Shown: one piece after another, positions 47,555-59,067 of the stretch
How positions within the stretch are numbered: position 1 is the stretch's first letter
Layout of the letters: each line of letters opens with the position of its first letter
NCBI RefSeq assembly: GCF_013366375.1
Contig: NZ_JABWMJ010000002.1
Span: forward strand, 186,001 to 250,000
Origin: Rhizobacter koreensis
GTDB lineage: Bacteria; Pseudomonadota; Gammaproteobacteria; Burkholderiales; Burkholderiaceae_C
Reading direction: 5' to 3'
Length of the DNA stretch: 64,000 bases
The notes under the pieces: generated by a model
The model's input: the letters and a program-made list of their open reading frames with translations, nothing else
Database searches by the model: none
What the model was told of the DNA's origin: nothing
Translations under genes and position numbers: made by a program

Positions 47555-48736
47555 TCAGGCGGCGGCCAGCTCCGGCTCGGCGATGCCAGCGGCCGGGGTG
47601 TCCGCTGCGATCAGCCGCCCTCGGCCGAGCGCCTTGGCACGGTAGAGCGCCGCGTCGGCGCTGCGGATCAGCTCGGCGATCGTCCCGAGTTCGGGCCCGA
47701 ACACCGCGAGCCCGCTGCTGAACGTCACCGCGCGGTCGGGCGTGCCGGCGAACTCGCGCGCCATCGAGCGCCGCAGGCGTGCATCGGCGAGTCGCCCTTC
47801 GGCCGCCGCGGCATGGCGCACCAGCACGCAGAACTCCTCGCCACCCCAGCGGCATGCCAGGTCGCCGGCGCGGATCTCGCGCGCGAGCGTGCGGCCGATG
47901 GCGGTCAACGCCTCGTCGCCGGCCTGGTGCCCGAGGGTGTCGTTGAGCCGCTTGAAGTGGTCGACGTCGAGCAGCAGCAGCGCCACCGACTCGCCGTAGC
48001 GGCGCGCCGCCGACAGCATCTGCTCGGCGCGCTCGAGCCAGGCGCGCCGGTTCAGCAGCCCGGTCAGAGGATCGGTGTCGGCACGCGCGCGCAGCGCGTT
48101 CTCGGTCTCCTCGCGCCAGCCGAGGCAGAACGCGAGCGTGGTGAGCGCAAGCGCGACGTGGCCGAGCAACGCCCCGGCCACGTTCACCGGGTGCGGCGTG
48201 CGCAGCTCGGGGTAGGACGCGGTGAAGAAGGCGCCGAGGATGCCGCGCGCCAGCGTGATCGCGGCGAGCGGCCCGAGGCCTGCGACCAGAACGCCGCGCC
48301 AGCGCCTGCCGACGTGCGGCGCGCGCTGCAGGGCAGCGACGCAGACAAGCGCCATCGCGATGCAGAGCCCGGCATTGCTCCAGCCGACACGAAAGGGGTA
48401 GTTCTCGAACCCGAGGCCGTATCCCAGCGGCGTGAGGACCAGCGTCGCGGCGAGGACTCGCTTGCACGGCTGGCGGCCGGTCCAGCAGCAGACCGCGCGC
48501 CACATGCACGCGAAGCTGACGCCCAGCAGGCCGATCCACAGGGTCGAGAACCCGCGGTCGTGAATGGGCGCGGCGAGCAGGAACGAGCCCCATGCAGCGG
48601 CGTGGACGAGTCCGGCGGCGACCACCCATCGCGCCGCCGTGCCGGCCGCGAAGCCCATCACCGCCGCGACCGCCGCAGCGGTCGCGAGCACGCTGACGAG
48701 CATCAGCGTCAGCAAACTGCCTACATCCAGGTACAC
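47555..48736 (-). CDS. Membrane diguanylate cyclase (GGDEF domain)
   Basis: 393 aa with a GTG start preceded by AGAGG. The N-terminal 200 residues hold about six membrane helices. The C-terminal GGDEF domain starts ADTDPLTGLLNRRAWLERAE and has LLLDVDHFKRLNDTLGHQAGD. The active-site motif is GGEEF in CRWGGEEFCVLV, fully consistent with activity. It has no EAL domain. It makes c-di-GMP, which controls motility and biofilm. Longer in-frame extensions upstream are not coding-like. Confidence 0.93.
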   Translation of the reverse strand: MYLDVGSLLTLMLVSVLATAAAVAAVMGFAAGTAARWVVAAGLVHAAAWGSFLLAAPIHDRGFSTLWIGLLGVSFACMWRAVCCWTGRQPCKRVLAATLVLTPLGYGLGFENYPFRVGWSNAGLCIAMALVCVAALQRAPHVGRRWRGVLVAGLGPLAAITLARGILGAFFTASYPELRTPHPVNVAGALLGHVALALTTLAFCLGWREETENALRARADTDPLTGLLNRRAWLERAEQMLSAARRYGESVALLLLDVDHFKRLNDTLGHQAGDEALTAIGRTLAREIRAGDLACRWGGEEFCVLVRHAAAAEGRLADARLRRSMAREFAGTPDRAVTFSSGLAVFGPELGTIAELIRSADAALYRAKALGRGRLIAADTPAAGIAEPELAAA

Positions 48737-49028
48737 CCGACCTCTTCCAGGGGCGAAACCGCGATTGTTCCGCTCCCGCGCGGGTTCGTCCGATCCAACG
48801 CTGCGCCTTCCGTCACGCCGGCGGCGGTGGCGATGCGGATCGGCTCGCCGCACCGGTTGGAGACGTGCGTTTGCGGTTACCCGTTGGGAAGGTCGAGGGT
48901 TGCGCCGCAGAATCGTCCGACCCTCGGGTACCCCGCTTTCCGACACACGCTCGCGAGGCCTTCCGCTCGTGAGGGGCGCGAAGGACGGGCAATCTCGGGG
49001 TGATCTCTCAACCAACCGCGGGAGCGCC

Positions 49029-49748
49029 ATGAACCAGGACAACAACTCGACCGGACCCTCCGACGACGCCGACGACTCGAACGGCGGCGCTGCCGCCACC
49101 GAACGTCTGGCGGACGCCGCCAAGCAACTGCAGGCGCAGACCACCGAAGTGTTCGACAAGCTGCGCCCGCAGCTCGACATGGCCGCCGAGTACGTACGAG
49201 CCCAGCCGGTGAAGACGATGCTGATGGCCGCCGCGTGCGGCGCCGCGCTGATGGGGGTGGTGACGCTCGCGGCACGACCGAGCCGGCGCGGCATCGACGC
49301 CGACGATCTGCGTGACCTGCGCGACAGCATCGACCTCGACGACATCCGCGACAGCATGGAAACCGAGGCGTCGCGCCGCGGCTTCAGCCGCGAGGAAGTG
49401 CGCCGCGTCGCCCAGAGCGCGGCCGACAAGGCGGCGCAGTTCGCGAGCGAGGCCTACGAGCGCGCCGCCGCCGTGGCGAGCTCCGCGGCCGAACGCGCGA
49501 CTTCTGCGGCGAAGACGACGCGCAACGCCGCCGACGACGCGCTCGACACGCTGAGCGAGACCGTCAAGGACTGGCGCGACCAGGCCGCACCGCTGGTCGA
49601 CAAAATCAAGCCGCAGATCGACGCGGTGACCTCCTACGCCAGGAACGAGCCCGCCAAGTCGGCGCTCGCCGTCGCCGCCCTCGGGGCCGCGATCGCCGGT
49701 GTCATCGCGCTGATGAACCGCGACGCCGACGACGACATGCTCTATTGA
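49029..49748 (+). CDS. Tandem DUF883-like (YqjD/ElaB-type) protein with two membrane anchors
   Basis: 239 aa from MNQDNNSTGPSDDADD, with GGAG upstream. The first unit (about 20-92) is a helix ending YVRAQPVKTMLMAAACGAAL and a membrane segment. The second (about 130-239) is a long Ala-rich helix ending YARNEPAKSALAVAALGAA and a second membrane segment, then MNRDADDDMLY. The two hinges (RAQPVK, RNEPAK) resemble each other and the IKDEPIKS hinge of the gene at 22421. An acidic link (DADDLRDLRDSIDLDDIRDS) joins the units. A duplicated or fused YqjD-like protein of this kind is unusual. Confidence 0.85.
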   Translation: MNQDNNSTGPSDDADDSNGGAAATERLADAAKQLQAQTTEVFDKLRPQLDMAAEYVRAQPVKTMLMAAACGAALMGVVTLAARPSRRGIDADDLRDLRDSIDLDDIRDSMETEASRRGFSREEVRRVAQSAADKAAQFASEAYERAAAVASSAAERATSAAKTTRNAADDALDTLSETVKDWRDQAAPLVDKIKPQIDAVTSYARNEPAKSALAVAALGAAIAGVIALMNRDADDDMLY

Positions 49749-49849
49749 GCACCGACGTTCGCACCGGCGACGCGCCGGTGCGGCGCGCGCCACGGCCGCT
49801 CGACGAATACGGGCGGCCGTTGCACGTCTGGAGGCGCGCGCGTCAGTAG
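49745..49849 (+). CDS. Possible 34-residue ORF coupled to the DUF883-like gene
   Basis: A TTG overlaps the previous stop (TTGA) and opens 34 codons (LSTDVRTGDAPVRRAP, then RPLDEYGRPLHVWRRARQ) ending in TAG. Composition is Arg/Pro-rich. It overlaps a strong hairpin, so it may not be translated. Confidence 0.25.
   Translation: MSTDVRTGDAPVRRAPRPLDEYGRPLHVWRRARQ
49761..49781 (+). terminator. GC hairpin after the DUF883-like gene
   Basis: GCACCGGCG and CGCCGGTGC form a perfect 9-base stem with a 3-base loop, 12 bases after the stop. No U-run follows, so termination is uncertain. Confidence 0.4.
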
Positions 49850-49972
49850 CACCCCGGCACGAGCCGCATGGGCACCCGAGCGCGTCGCGATGCCGAGTCG
49901 CCGCGCGAAGACCCGCGCGCCCATGGAATACTCGTCGCCGAGCCGGGGCGTTCCGGCGCGGAGGTGATTGCA

Positions 49973-50764
49973 ATGGGCACGATCTGGGACGGTCCGCTCG
50001 ACATGCCGAGCCTCGAGGGCAAGGTGTCGGCCGAGGAGTGGCAGACGCGCGTCGACCTCGCCGCCGCCTACCGGCTGGTCGCGCTCTTCCACTGGGACGA
50101 CCTCGTCTTCACGCACATCACCGCCCGGGTGCCGGGCACCGAGCATTACCTGATCAATCCGTACGGGCTGATGTTCGAGGAAATCACGGCCTCGAGCCTG
50201 GTCAAGATCGACCTCGCCGGCAACGTGTTGCAGGAGACGCGTTTTCCGATCAACCCGGCGGGCTTCACGATCCACAGCGCGGTCCACGCGGCGCGCCACG
50301 ACGTCCAGTGCGTGATGCACACCCATACGCTGAACGGCGTGGCGGTGTCGGCGCAGAAAGCGGGTGTGCTGCCGATCTCGCAGCAGTCGATCTTCGTGCT
50401 CGCGAGCCTCGGCTACCACGACTACGAAGGCGTCGCGCTGCGCGACGACGAGAAGCCGCGCCTCGTCGCGAGCCTCGGCAGCAGGACCTTCCTGATGCTG
50501 CGTAACCACGGCCTGCTGACCGTCGGCCGCACGGTCGCCGACGCGTTCCAGGCGATGTACACGTTCGAGGCGACGTGCGCGATCCAGGTTCGCGCGCAGG
50601 CGGGCGGCAGCCTCGCCGACGGGCGCCTCACGGAGGTCTCCGGCTCCATCATCGCGACCGCCGGCGAGCAGGCGCGCCAGGTGTCCAAGGGCGGCCTCGG
50701 CCAGCTGATCTGGCCCGGGCTACTGCGCCGCCTCGACCGGGTCGATCCCGGCTTCCGCCGCTGA
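49973..50764 (+). CDS. Class II aldolase/adducin-domain protein
   Basis: 263 aa from [17 protein letters not shown], chosen for the GGAGGTG ribosome site 7 bases upstream. The metal-binding His pairs are [11 protein letters not shown] and [23 protein letters not shown] and [14 protein letters not shown] are family blocks. This family includes fuculose-phosphate aldolase-like enzymes and decarboxylases. The substrate is unknown. The next gene is 3-hydroxybutyrate dehydrogenase on the same strand, 100 bases later. Confidence 0.9.
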   Translation: MGTIWDGPLDMPSLEGKVSAEEWQTRVDLAAAYRLVALFHWDDLVFTHITARVPGTEHYLINPYGLMFEEITASSLVKIDLAGNVLQETRFPINPAGFTIHSAVHAARHDVQCVMHTHTLNGVAVSAQKAGVLPISQQSIFVLASLGYHDYEGVALRDDEKPRLVASLGSRTFLMLRNHGLLTVGRTVADAFQAMYTFEATCAIQVRAQAGGSLADGRLTEVSGSIIATAGEQARQVSKGGLGQLIWPGLLRRLDRVDPGFRR

Positions 50765-50864
50765 GCCAGGGCTGGCGCTCGCCGTCGAGCGCCTGAGCGC
50801 CCGGCGAGCGCCATCGGCGCGGTCCGCGACGCGCACCGTTCACCTTCCTCCAAAGTCCTCACCC

Positions 50865-51644
50865 ATGAAGCTCGACAACAAGATCTGCATCGTCACCGGC
50901 GCTGCCAGCGGGATCGGCCGCGAGATCGCGGCTCGCTACGCGCGTGAAGGCGGCCGCGTCGCCATCGCCGATCTCAACCTCGCGGCCGCCCAGGCCACCG
51001 CCGACGACCTGCGGCGCGAGGGCCTGCAGGCGATGGCGGTGGCGATGGACGTCACCGACGAGGCGGCGGTCGAGCGCGGCGTCGCCGATGTCGTCGCCGC
51101 CTGGGGCGGCGTCGACGTGCTCGTCAGCAATGCCGGCGTGCAGATCGTCCATCCGCTCGAGGAATTCCCGTACGCCGAGTGGAAGAAGATGCTCGCGATC
51201 CACCTCGACGGCGCGTTCCTGACCACCAAGGCGTGCCTGCCCCACATGTACCGCGCCGGCGGCGGCAGCGTGATCTACATGGGGTCGGTGCACTCCAAGC
51301 TCGCCTCGGTGCTGAAGGCGCCGTACGTGACCGCCAAGCACGGCCTGATCGGCCTGGCCAAGGTGATCGCCAAGGAGGGCGCGGCGCACGGCGTGCGCGC
51401 CAACGTGATCTGCCCGGGCTTCGTGCGCACGCCCCTGGTCGACAAGCAGATCCCCGAGCAGGCCGAGAAGCTCGGCATCAGCGAGGACGACGTCATCAAG
51501 AAGGTGATGCTCAAGGACACCGTCGACGGCGAGTTCACGACCACCGCCGACGTCGCCGAGGTCGCGCTGCTGTTCGCCACCTTCCCGTCGAACGCGCTCA
51601 CCGGCCAGTCGCTGGTGGTGAGCCACGGCTGGTACATGCAGTAG
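50865..51644 (+). CDS. bdhA: D-3-hydroxybutyrate dehydrogenase
   Basis: 259 aa. The short-chain dehydrogenase NAD motif is [13 protein letters not shown], the structural motif is [17 protein letters not shown], and the catalytic Ser-Tyr-Lys are in GSVHSKLAS and PYVTAKHG. The blocks [18 protein letters not shown] and [19 protein letters not shown] are diagnostic for 3-hydroxybutyrate dehydrogenases. It oxidises 3-hydroxybutyrate to acetoacetate in PHB mobilisation, in line with the phasin at 35244. Confidence 0.95.
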   Translation: MKLDNKICIVTGAASGIGREIAARYAREGGRVAIADLNLAAAQATADDLRREGLQAMAVAMDVTDEAAVERGVADVVAAWGGVDVLVSNAGVQIVHPLEEFPYAEWKKMLAIHLDGAFLTTKACLPHMYRAGGGSVIYMGSVHSKLASVLKAPYVTAKHGLIGLAKVIAKEGAAHGVRANVICPGFVRTPLVDKQIPEQAEKLGISEDDVIKKVMLKDTVDGEFTTTADVAEVALLFATFPSNALTGQSLVVSHGWYMQ

Positions 51645-51653
51645 CAGGTTCGC

Positions 51654-51689
51654 CTACGCGAGGTCGGCTCCGCAGCCGACAACGCGTAG
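51654..51689. terminator. Long imperfect hairpin after bdhA
   Basis: CTACGCG-ag-GTCGGCT pairs with AGCCGAC-aa-CGCGTAG around a CCGC loop: two 7-base stems with one 2-base mismatch. It starts 10 bases after the bdhA stop and has no U-run. Confidence 0.5.
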
Positions 51690-51709
51690 CGCCGTTGCTC
51701 GGCGGTCGC

Positions 51710-51723
51710 CGCGGACGTCCGCG
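51710..51723. repeat. 14-base perfect palindrome
   Basis: CGCGGACGTCCGCG is self-complementary, 21 bases after the bdhA hairpin and 66 bases before the DUF3309 gene. It may be an operator or part of a second hairpin. Confidence 0.35.
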
Positions 51724-51788
51724 CGTAACGTCGCGGGTGGCGCCGCCTGTGGTCGCCGCGCCGCCGTGGCGCGCCTCTCTGCTTCTTC

Positions 51789-51941
51789 ATGGGCATCCTG
51801 CTGCTCGTCGTGCTCGTGGTGCTGCTCGTCGCAACGCTGCCGACCTGGCGTCACAGCCGCAGCTGGGGCTTCGTGCCGAGCAGCACCCTAGGCGTCGCGC
51901 TCGTCGTGGTGGTGGTGCTGCTGGTGCTGGGGATCATCTGA
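51789..51941 (+). CDS. DUF3309 small membrane protein
   Basis: 50 aa beginning MGILLLVVLVVLLVATLPTW. Two hydrophobic helices surround a loop with TWRHSRSWGFVPSSTLG, the DUF3309 pattern (LPTWxxSRxWGYxPS). Its function is unknown. It is too short for many gene finders. A second small membrane protein of this sort (DUF1328) is at 24239. Confidence 0.9.
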   Translation: MGILLLVVLVVLLVATLPTWRHSRSWGFVPSSTLGVALVVVVVLLVLGII

Positions 51942-52050
51942 GCCCGCGCGCCATGGCCCCGCCGCGCACAGTGGCTGACCCGATCTCCCTGCACTCGACA
52001 GCACGCGCCGCGCTACGATGCCGGCCCGCGCCGCGGCGCATGCATCCACG

Positions 52051-53037
52051 ATGGACAGCCTCGACCTTCAGGTACTGACGCAGGCCCGGCGTTGGCGCGA
52101 GGACGGCCACGCCGTCTGGCTGGTCACCGTCATCGAGACCTGGGGCTCCGCGCCGCGCCCGCCGGGCGCCTTGCTCGCGATGCGCGACGACGGCCTGGTC
52201 GCCGGCTCGGTGTCGGGCGGCTGCGTCGAGGACGACCTCATCGAGCGGGTGCGCGGCGGCGAGCGCGTCGCGCGGCCGAGCCTCGTCGTGTACGGCGTCA
52301 CCAAGGAGGAGGCGGCGCGTTTCGGCCTGCCCTGCGGCGGCAACCTGCGTCTGCTCCAGGAACCGCTCGACGCCACCGACTGGCTGGACGAGATCCTCGC
52401 GCGCACCGCCCGCCATGAGCTCGTCGCCCGGGTGCTCGACCTTGCCTCCGGCACCGTCCGGATCGAGCCGGCGCACCGCGGCGATGCGTTCAGTTTCGAC
52501 GGTCGCGAACTGCGCGCCCTGTTCGGGCCGCGCTGGCGCATGCTGATCGTCGGCGCAGGGCAGCTCTCGCGCGCGCTCGCCCAGATGGCGCTGATGCTCG
52601 ACTTCGACGTGATCTGCTGCGACCCGCGCGAGGAATACCACCTCACCTGGAACGTCCCCGGCACGACCTTCAGCACCGAGATGCCCGACGACCTGGCGCT
52701 CGCCCTGCAGCTCGACCCGCACAGTGCGGTGGTGGCGCTCACCCACGATCCCAAGCTCGACGACCTGGTGCTGCTCGAGGCGCTGAAGTCGCCGGCGTTC
52801 TACGTCGGCGCGCTCGGCTCGCGCGGCAACACCGTCAAGCGCAAGGAACGCCTGGCGCTGTTCGACCTCAGCGCGGCCGAGATCGATCGCCTGCACGGCC
52901 CGATCGGCCTCGACATCGGCAGCCGCACGCCGGGCGAGATCGCAGTGTCGATCCTGGCCGAGGTGGTCGCGGTGAGGAACGGCGTCGCGCTCAGGCAGAA
53001 GAAGCCCACGCTCGCGGCCGCGGCGTCGCTGCCGTGA
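52051..53037 (+). CDS. XdhC/CoxI-family protein
   Basis: 328 aa from [17 protein letters not shown]. The N-terminal XdhC domain has [17 protein letters not shown] and [14 protein letters not shown]. The C-terminal Rossmann domain has [18 protein letters not shown] and [17 protein letters not shown], with [16 protein letters not shown] near the end. XdhC binds molybdenum cofactor and inserts it, sulfurated, into xanthine dehydrogenase-type enzymes. No molybdo-enzyme gene is in the window, so the client is unknown. Confidence 0.92.
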   Translation: MDSLDLQVLTQARRWREDGHAVWLVTVIETWGSAPRPPGALLAMRDDGLVAGSVSGGCVEDDLIERVRGGERVARPSLVVYGVTKEEAARFGLPCGGNLRLLQEPLDATDWLDEILARTARHELVARVLDLASGTVRIEPAHRGDAFSFDGRELRALFGPRWRMLIVGAGQLSRALAQMALMLDFDVICCDPREEYHLTWNVPGTTFSTEMPDDLALALQLDPHSAVVALTHDPKLDDLVLLEALKSPAFYVGALGSRGNTVKRKERLALFDLSAAEIDRLHGPIGLDIGSRTPGEIAVSILAEVVAVRNGVALRQKKPTLAAAASLP

Positions 53038-53047
53038 GGCAGCGCCG

Positions 53048-53854
53048 GTGCAGGCGCCGCGATCTGCCCGCGCGGCGGAACGGCGGCGCGTGATCCACTG
53101 GCTGCGCGACGCGCGCGACCCGTTGCCGGCGACGCGCCGCGCCCTCCCCTCGGATTCGGACGCGCCCGGCCTGCTCGCCGCCGGCGGCGAGCTCACACCC
53201 GAGCGCCTGACCGAGGCCTACTCGCACGGCATCTTCCCGTGGTACAGCCCGGGTCAGCCGATCCTCTGGTGGTCGCCCGACCCTCGGATGGTGCTGCTGA
53301 CAGCCGAGTTCAAGATCTCGCGCTCGTTGCGCAAGACGCTGCGCCGCTTCGCTGCGAATCCGGCCTGCGAGGTCCGCATCGACCACGCGTTCGACCGCGT
53401 GATCGATGCGTGCGCGAGCGTGCCGCGCGACGGCGTGCGCGGTACCTGGATCGTCCCCGAGATGCTCGCCGCCTACCGTGCCTGGCACCGGCTCGGCCGT
53501 GTCCACAGCGTCGAGACCTGGATCGACGGCGAACTTGCCGGCGGGCTCTACGGCGTTTCGCTCGGCCGCATGTTCTTCGGCGAATCGATGTTCGCGCTGC
53601 GTGCCGACGCCTCGAAGATCGCGCTCGCGGCGCTGGTGTGCTTTTGCCGCGAGCACGGCGTCGACACCATCGATTGCCAGCAGCACACGCGCCATCTCGC
53701 TTCGCTCGGCGCCCGCGAGCTGTCGCGAACGACCTTCGAAGAACGTCTGCAACGCGCGACGGCGCTGCCGCGCATCGAGGATTGGTCCTATGATTTGTCG
53801 CTGTGGCGCCATGTCGGGATCGACAGCAGCGCCGAGACGTTGGATGCTGGCTAA
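53048..53854 (+). CDS. aat: Leucyl/phenylalanyl-tRNA--protein transferase
   Basis: 268 aa with a GTG start. A second GTG at 53090 ([13 protein letters not shown]) is a plausible alternative. Signatures are [41 protein letters not shown] and the C-terminal [19 protein letters not shown]. It adds Leu or Phe to N-terminal Lys/Arg of proteins, marking them for ClpAP. The stop codon is directly followed by bpt, so the two N-degron enzymes form one operon. Confidence 0.96.
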   Translation: MQAPRSARAAERRRVIHWLRDARDPLPATRRALPSDSDAPGLLAAGGELTPERLTEAYSHGIFPWYSPGQPILWWSPDPRMVLLTAEFKISRSLRKTLRRFAANPACEVRIDHAFDRVIDACASVPRDGVRGTWIVPEMLAAYRAWHRLGRVHSVETWIDGELAGGLYGVSLGRMFFGESMFALRADASKIALAALVCFCREHGVDTIDCQQHTRHLASLGARELSRTTFEERLQRATALPRIEDWSYDLSLWRHVGIDSSAETLDAG

Positions 53855-54637
53855 GTGACGCACCCGAAAGAACTACCGCTCGCCTCGCTGCAGTTCTACG
53901 CCACCGCGCCGTACCCCTGCAGCTACATCGAGGGCCGCATGGCGCGCTCCCAGGTTGCGACGCCCAGCCACCTGATCCACGCCGACGCCTACTCGGGGCT
54001 GGTCGCGAACGGGTTCCGGCGCAGCGGCATGTTCACCTATCGCCCGTACTGCGACGGCTGCCGCGCGTGCCTGCCCTTGCGCGTCCCCGTCGACCGCTTC
54101 AAGCCCACGCGCAGCCAGCGCCGCGCCAAGGCCCGGCACGAGTCGCTGCAGGCGCGCGTGCTGCGCCTGTGCTTCGTGCCCGAGCACTACCAGCTCTACC
54201 TCCGTTACCAGGCGGGCCGCCACATCGGCGGCGGCATGGACCACGACTCGATCGACCAGTACACGCAGTTCCTGCTGCAGAGCCGGGTCAACTCGCGCCT
54301 CGTGGAGTTCCGCGAGCCCGCACCCGACGGCAACGGAACGCTCAAGATGGTCTCGATCCTCGACATCCTGAACGATGGCCTGTCGGCGGTCTACACGTTC
54401 TTCGAGCCCGAACCGCGCACCAGCTACGGCACCTACAACGTGATGTGGCAGATCGAGCAGACCCGCCTGCTCGGCCTGCCGCACGTCTACCTCGGCTACT
54501 GGATCGCCGGCAGCGAGAAGATGGCCTACAAGGCGCAGTTCGCACCGCACGAGGTGCTGGTCAACGGCGAGTGGCAGGAAGGCCCGGTCGAGCCGGCGCT
54601 GGCCGGCTGCGCCGTCGAGCGACGCGGCGCGGCGTGA
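53855..54637 (+). CDS. bpt: Aspartate/glutamate leucyltransferase
   Basis: 260 aa with a GTG start, zero bases after aat. The N-terminal ATE-type cysteines are in [18 protein letters not shown], and the C-terminal part has [16 protein letters not shown] and [19 protein letters not shown]. Bpt transfers Leu to N-terminal Asp or Glu, in contrast to the Arg transfer of eukaryotic ATE1. Together with Aat it feeds the bacterial N-degron pathway. Confidence 0.96.
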   Translation: MTHPKELPLASLQFYATAPYPCSYIEGRMARSQVATPSHLIHADAYSGLVANGFRRSGMFTYRPYCDGCRACLPLRVPVDRFKPTRSQRRAKARHESLQARVLRLCFVPEHYQLYLRYQAGRHIGGGMDHDSIDQYTQFLLQSRVNSRLVEFREPAPDGNGTLKMVSILDILNDGLSAVYTFFEPEPRTSYGTYNVMWQIEQTRLLGLPHVYLGYWIAGSEKMAYKAQFAPHEVLVNGEWQEGPVEPALAGCAVERRGAA

Positions 54638-54741
54638 GGCCGCTCGGCGCCAGCGAAGCGGCGTGAGCCGCACTCGCCAGCGCGAACGGTGACGGTCTGC
54701 GCCGGTTGAGCGCCGCCTGGTGGCGCTTCGGAGCTTCCTCT

Positions 54742-55854
54742 TCAGATCCCCAGGCGCTCGACCACCGCGTCGGCGATCGCAAGACACGCCGTGAGCCCCG
54801 GCGACTCGATCCCGAACAGGTTCACGAGCCCGGCGACGCCGTGCTCGCCCGGTCCCTGCAGCATGAAGTCGCGCGCCGGCTGCCCTGGCCCGCTGAGCTT
54901 GGGCCGCACGCCGCTGTACGACGGCTGCAGCGCGCCGTCGGGCAAATCGGGCCAGAACGCGCGGATCGCGCGGTAGAACGGGGCGGCTCGCGCCGGATCG
55001 ACCGCATAGTCGAGCGCCGCGGGGTCGCCGGTCAGCCACTCGACGTCGGGCCCGAAACGGGCTTGGCCGGCGAGATCGAGCGTCAGGTGCACGCCGAGCC
55101 CGCCAGGCTCCGGGATCGGGTAGACCAGGCGACCGAACGGCGCGCGCCCGGCGAGCCCGAAGTAGTTGCCCTTGGCAAGGAAGAGGCGCGGGATCGACGC
55201 CGAGCGCGGCTCGATGCGCGTCGCCAGTTCGGTCGCGCCGAGCCCCGCCGCGTTCACGAAGACGCGCGTGGCGAGTTCGAAACCCTGTGCGCCGCCGGTC
55301 CGCACGACGAAGCCGTCGGCGCTGCGCGCGACGGCCTCGACCGGCGTCTGCAGCGCAAGCGAACCGCCGGCGCGCTCGAGGTCACCGAGCAGCGCCAGCA
55401 TCAGCGCGTGCGAGTCGACGATGCCCGTGACGGGCGAGTGCAGCGCAGCCACGGCGTGCAGCGCCGGTTCGAGGCGCGCGAGGCCGGCGGCATCGACCCA
55501 CGCGAGCCCTTCGACGCCGTTGGCGGCCGCACGCGCGGCGATCTCGCGTAACGCGCCGACCTGCTCCGGCAGCGTGGCGACGACGAGCTTGCCGCAGCGC
55601 GCGTGACCCACGCCGCCCGCCTCGCAGTAGGCGTAGAGCTGCTCACGGCCGGCGACGCAAAGACGCGTCTTCAGCCAGTCGGGAGGGTTGTAGAGGCCGG
55701 CGTGGATGACCTCGCTGTTGCGGGAACTGACACCGCTGCCGATGAGCGCTTCACGCTCGACGACGATGGTTTCGAGGCCGCGCTCGGCAAGCGCCCGGGC
55801 GATCGCAAGGCCGACGACTCCAGCCCCGGCAACCAGGGCATCGACACGATCCAT
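54742..55854 (-). CDS. FAD-dependent oxidoreductase, L-2-hydroxyglutarate oxidase-like
   Basis: 370 aa from [18 protein letters not shown] longer reading would run into the tRNA-Val gene and is rejected. The FAD-binding motif is [18 protein letters not shown]. The block [19 protein letters not shown] is typical of LhgO-like members of the DAO family, and [17 protein letters not shown] is the C-terminal FAD signature. These enzymes oxidise 2-hydroxy acids or amino acids. The true substrate is not known. Confidence 0.88.
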   Translation of the reverse strand: MDRVDALVAGAGVVGLAIARALAERGLETIVVEREALIGSGVSSRNSEVIHAGLYNPPDWLKTRLCVAGREQLYAYCEAGGVGHARCGKLVVATLPEQVGALREIAARAAANGVEGLAWVDAAGLARLEPALHAVAALHSPVTGIVDSHALMLALLGDLERAGGSLALQTPVEAVARSADGFVVRTGGAQGFELATRVFVNAAGLGATELATRIEPRSASIPRLFLAKGNYFGLAGRAPFGRLVYPIPEPGGLGVHLTLDLAGQARFGPDVEWLTGDPAALDYAVDPARAAPFYRAIRAFWPDLPDGALQPSYSGVRPKLSGPGQPARDFMLQGPGEHGVAGLVNLFGIESPGLTACLAIADAVVERLGI

Positions 55855-55874
55855 CGGCTCCAGCGTGCGTGATG

Positions 55875-55949
55875 TGGTGGGCGGTGAGGGTTTCGAACCC
55901 CCGACCCCGACAGTGTGAATGTCGTGCTCTACCCCTGAGCTAACCGCCC
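55875..55949 (-). tRNA. tRNA-Val (CAC)
   Basis: 75 nt on the minus strand including an encoded CCA (55875-55877). The acceptor is GGGCGGT paired with ACCGCCC. The anticodon stem CGACA/TGTCG closes the loop TTCACAC with anticodon CAC at 55915-55917. The T-arm is GGGTTCGAAACCC. Confidence 0.97.
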
Positions 55950-56128
55950 CCGAGCAGCGCCGGAAGGAGGCGGATTGTGCCACAGCGATCCGGCGGGTCC
56001 GCCGGGCCGGGGCCCCGCGAACTCAACGGCCGGGCGATGTGTCGTCGATCGCGCCGGCCCGGGTGCCGCTGGTCAGGACTTTCGGCAGTCGGTCGGGGAG
56101 CACAGCGACGAGCGGCGAAAATCCCCGG

Positions 56129-58090
<1,962 letters not shown>

Positions 58091-58396
58091 CGCTCGGGTC
58101 GGCGCGCGTGCGTGCGGCCCTGGCCGCGCTTTACTCGGCGCCGACGCACAGCCTCCCCTGATTCGCCACCGGCTCAATGCGCCGCTGCGCGCCGGCCCTG
58201 CGCGCCGGCTGCCGTTCAGCCAGAAACCGCTTCGGACAAACCCGAGGATGCGCGCGGCGCCGAGCGTCGTGACCGGAGAATTTTTTCCGCTGCAGCCGGC
58301 AACACGGCTGCACGCCGCGACGGCCGCGGCGTCGCCTGCCGGCCGTTCACCTCAAGAAAAACCTGCGCCGCTCCCGGCGCTTCGAGCGGAGGAACC
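58091..58396. other. 306-base non-coding gap before the PEP-CTERM gene
   Basis: No gene, tRNA or U-rich terminator was recognised. The region probably carries the promoter of the PEP-CTERM gene. I found no clear sigma-54 (GG-N10-GC) site of the kind seen at some PEP-CTERM genes. Confidence 0.4.
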
Positions 58397-59053
58397 ATGC
58401 TTCAGTGCTCGCTGCTCAGCCTTGCCACCGCCGCCGCCCTCGTCGCCGGCGCCGCCTCGTCCGCACACGCCGCGGTGCTGCTGAGCGACACGTTCGACAA
58501 CGAGAACGGCGGCCTCGCCCGCGCCGAATACAGCGGCTTCGCGAACTGGAGCGCGGCCAACATCGACCTGCTCGGGCCCGGCTACTTCGGCACTCTGTGC
58601 CAGGCCGCCGGCAACAACAGCCTGTGCCTCGACATGGAAGGCAGCGGCAACGGGTCGCTCACCACCAAGGCGGCGTACGACCTCGGTCCGGGCAGCGTGA
58701 CGATCCAGTTCGACCTCGCCGGCGACCAGCGCGGGCGCGGCAACAACAGCGTGCTGGTCAGCCTCACCAGCATCTTCGGCGCGGTGCTGTTCAGCGAATC
58801 GTTCAGCCTCGGTGCCGACGCCGACTTCACGACGTTCATGCGCACCGTCAACGTGGCGGGGCCGGTCAGCGCGCGCCTCGGCTTTCTCAGCACCGGGCCG
58901 GCCGATTCGATGGGACTGCTGCTCGACAACGTGGTGCTCGGCACCGGCTCGATCACTCCCGTGCCGTCGCCGGTGCCGGAACCTGCGACCGGGCTCCTGC
59001 TCGGCACTGGCCTCGTCGGCATGGCACTCGGGCGCCGGCGCCGCGACGCCTGA
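58397..59053 (+). CDS. PEP-CTERM sorting-domain protein
   Basis: 218 aa with a GGAGGA ribosome site 6 bases upstream. The N-terminal signal peptide is LLSLATAAALVAGAASSAHA. The middle 160 residues are beta-rich and resemble a secreted surface domain (LLSDTFDNENGGLARAEYSG). The C-terminal PEP-CTERM signal has VPEPATG, a hydrophobic helix (LLLGTGLVGMALG) and RRRRDA. Such proteins are cut by an exosortase (EpsH type) and exported, often with exopolysaccharide. No exosortase gene lies in the window. Confidence 0.92.
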   Translation: MLQCSLLSLATAAALVAGAASSAHAAVLLSDTFDNENGGLARAEYSGFANWSAANIDLLGPGYFGTLCQAAGNNSLCLDMEGSGNGSLTTKAAYDLGPGSVTIQFDLAGDQRGRGNNSVLVSLTSIFGAVLFSESFSLGADADFTTFMRTVNVAGPVSARLGFLSTGPADSMGLLLDNVVLGTGSITPVPSPVPEPATGLLLGTGLVGMALGRRRRDA

Positions 59054-59067
59054 ACCGCGCGGGCGCG

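Noticed and set aside
55855-55983. N-terminal extension of the FAD oxidoreductase to 55983
   Set aside because: It would run through tRNA-Val. FAD-binding similarity starts right after the ATG at 55854.
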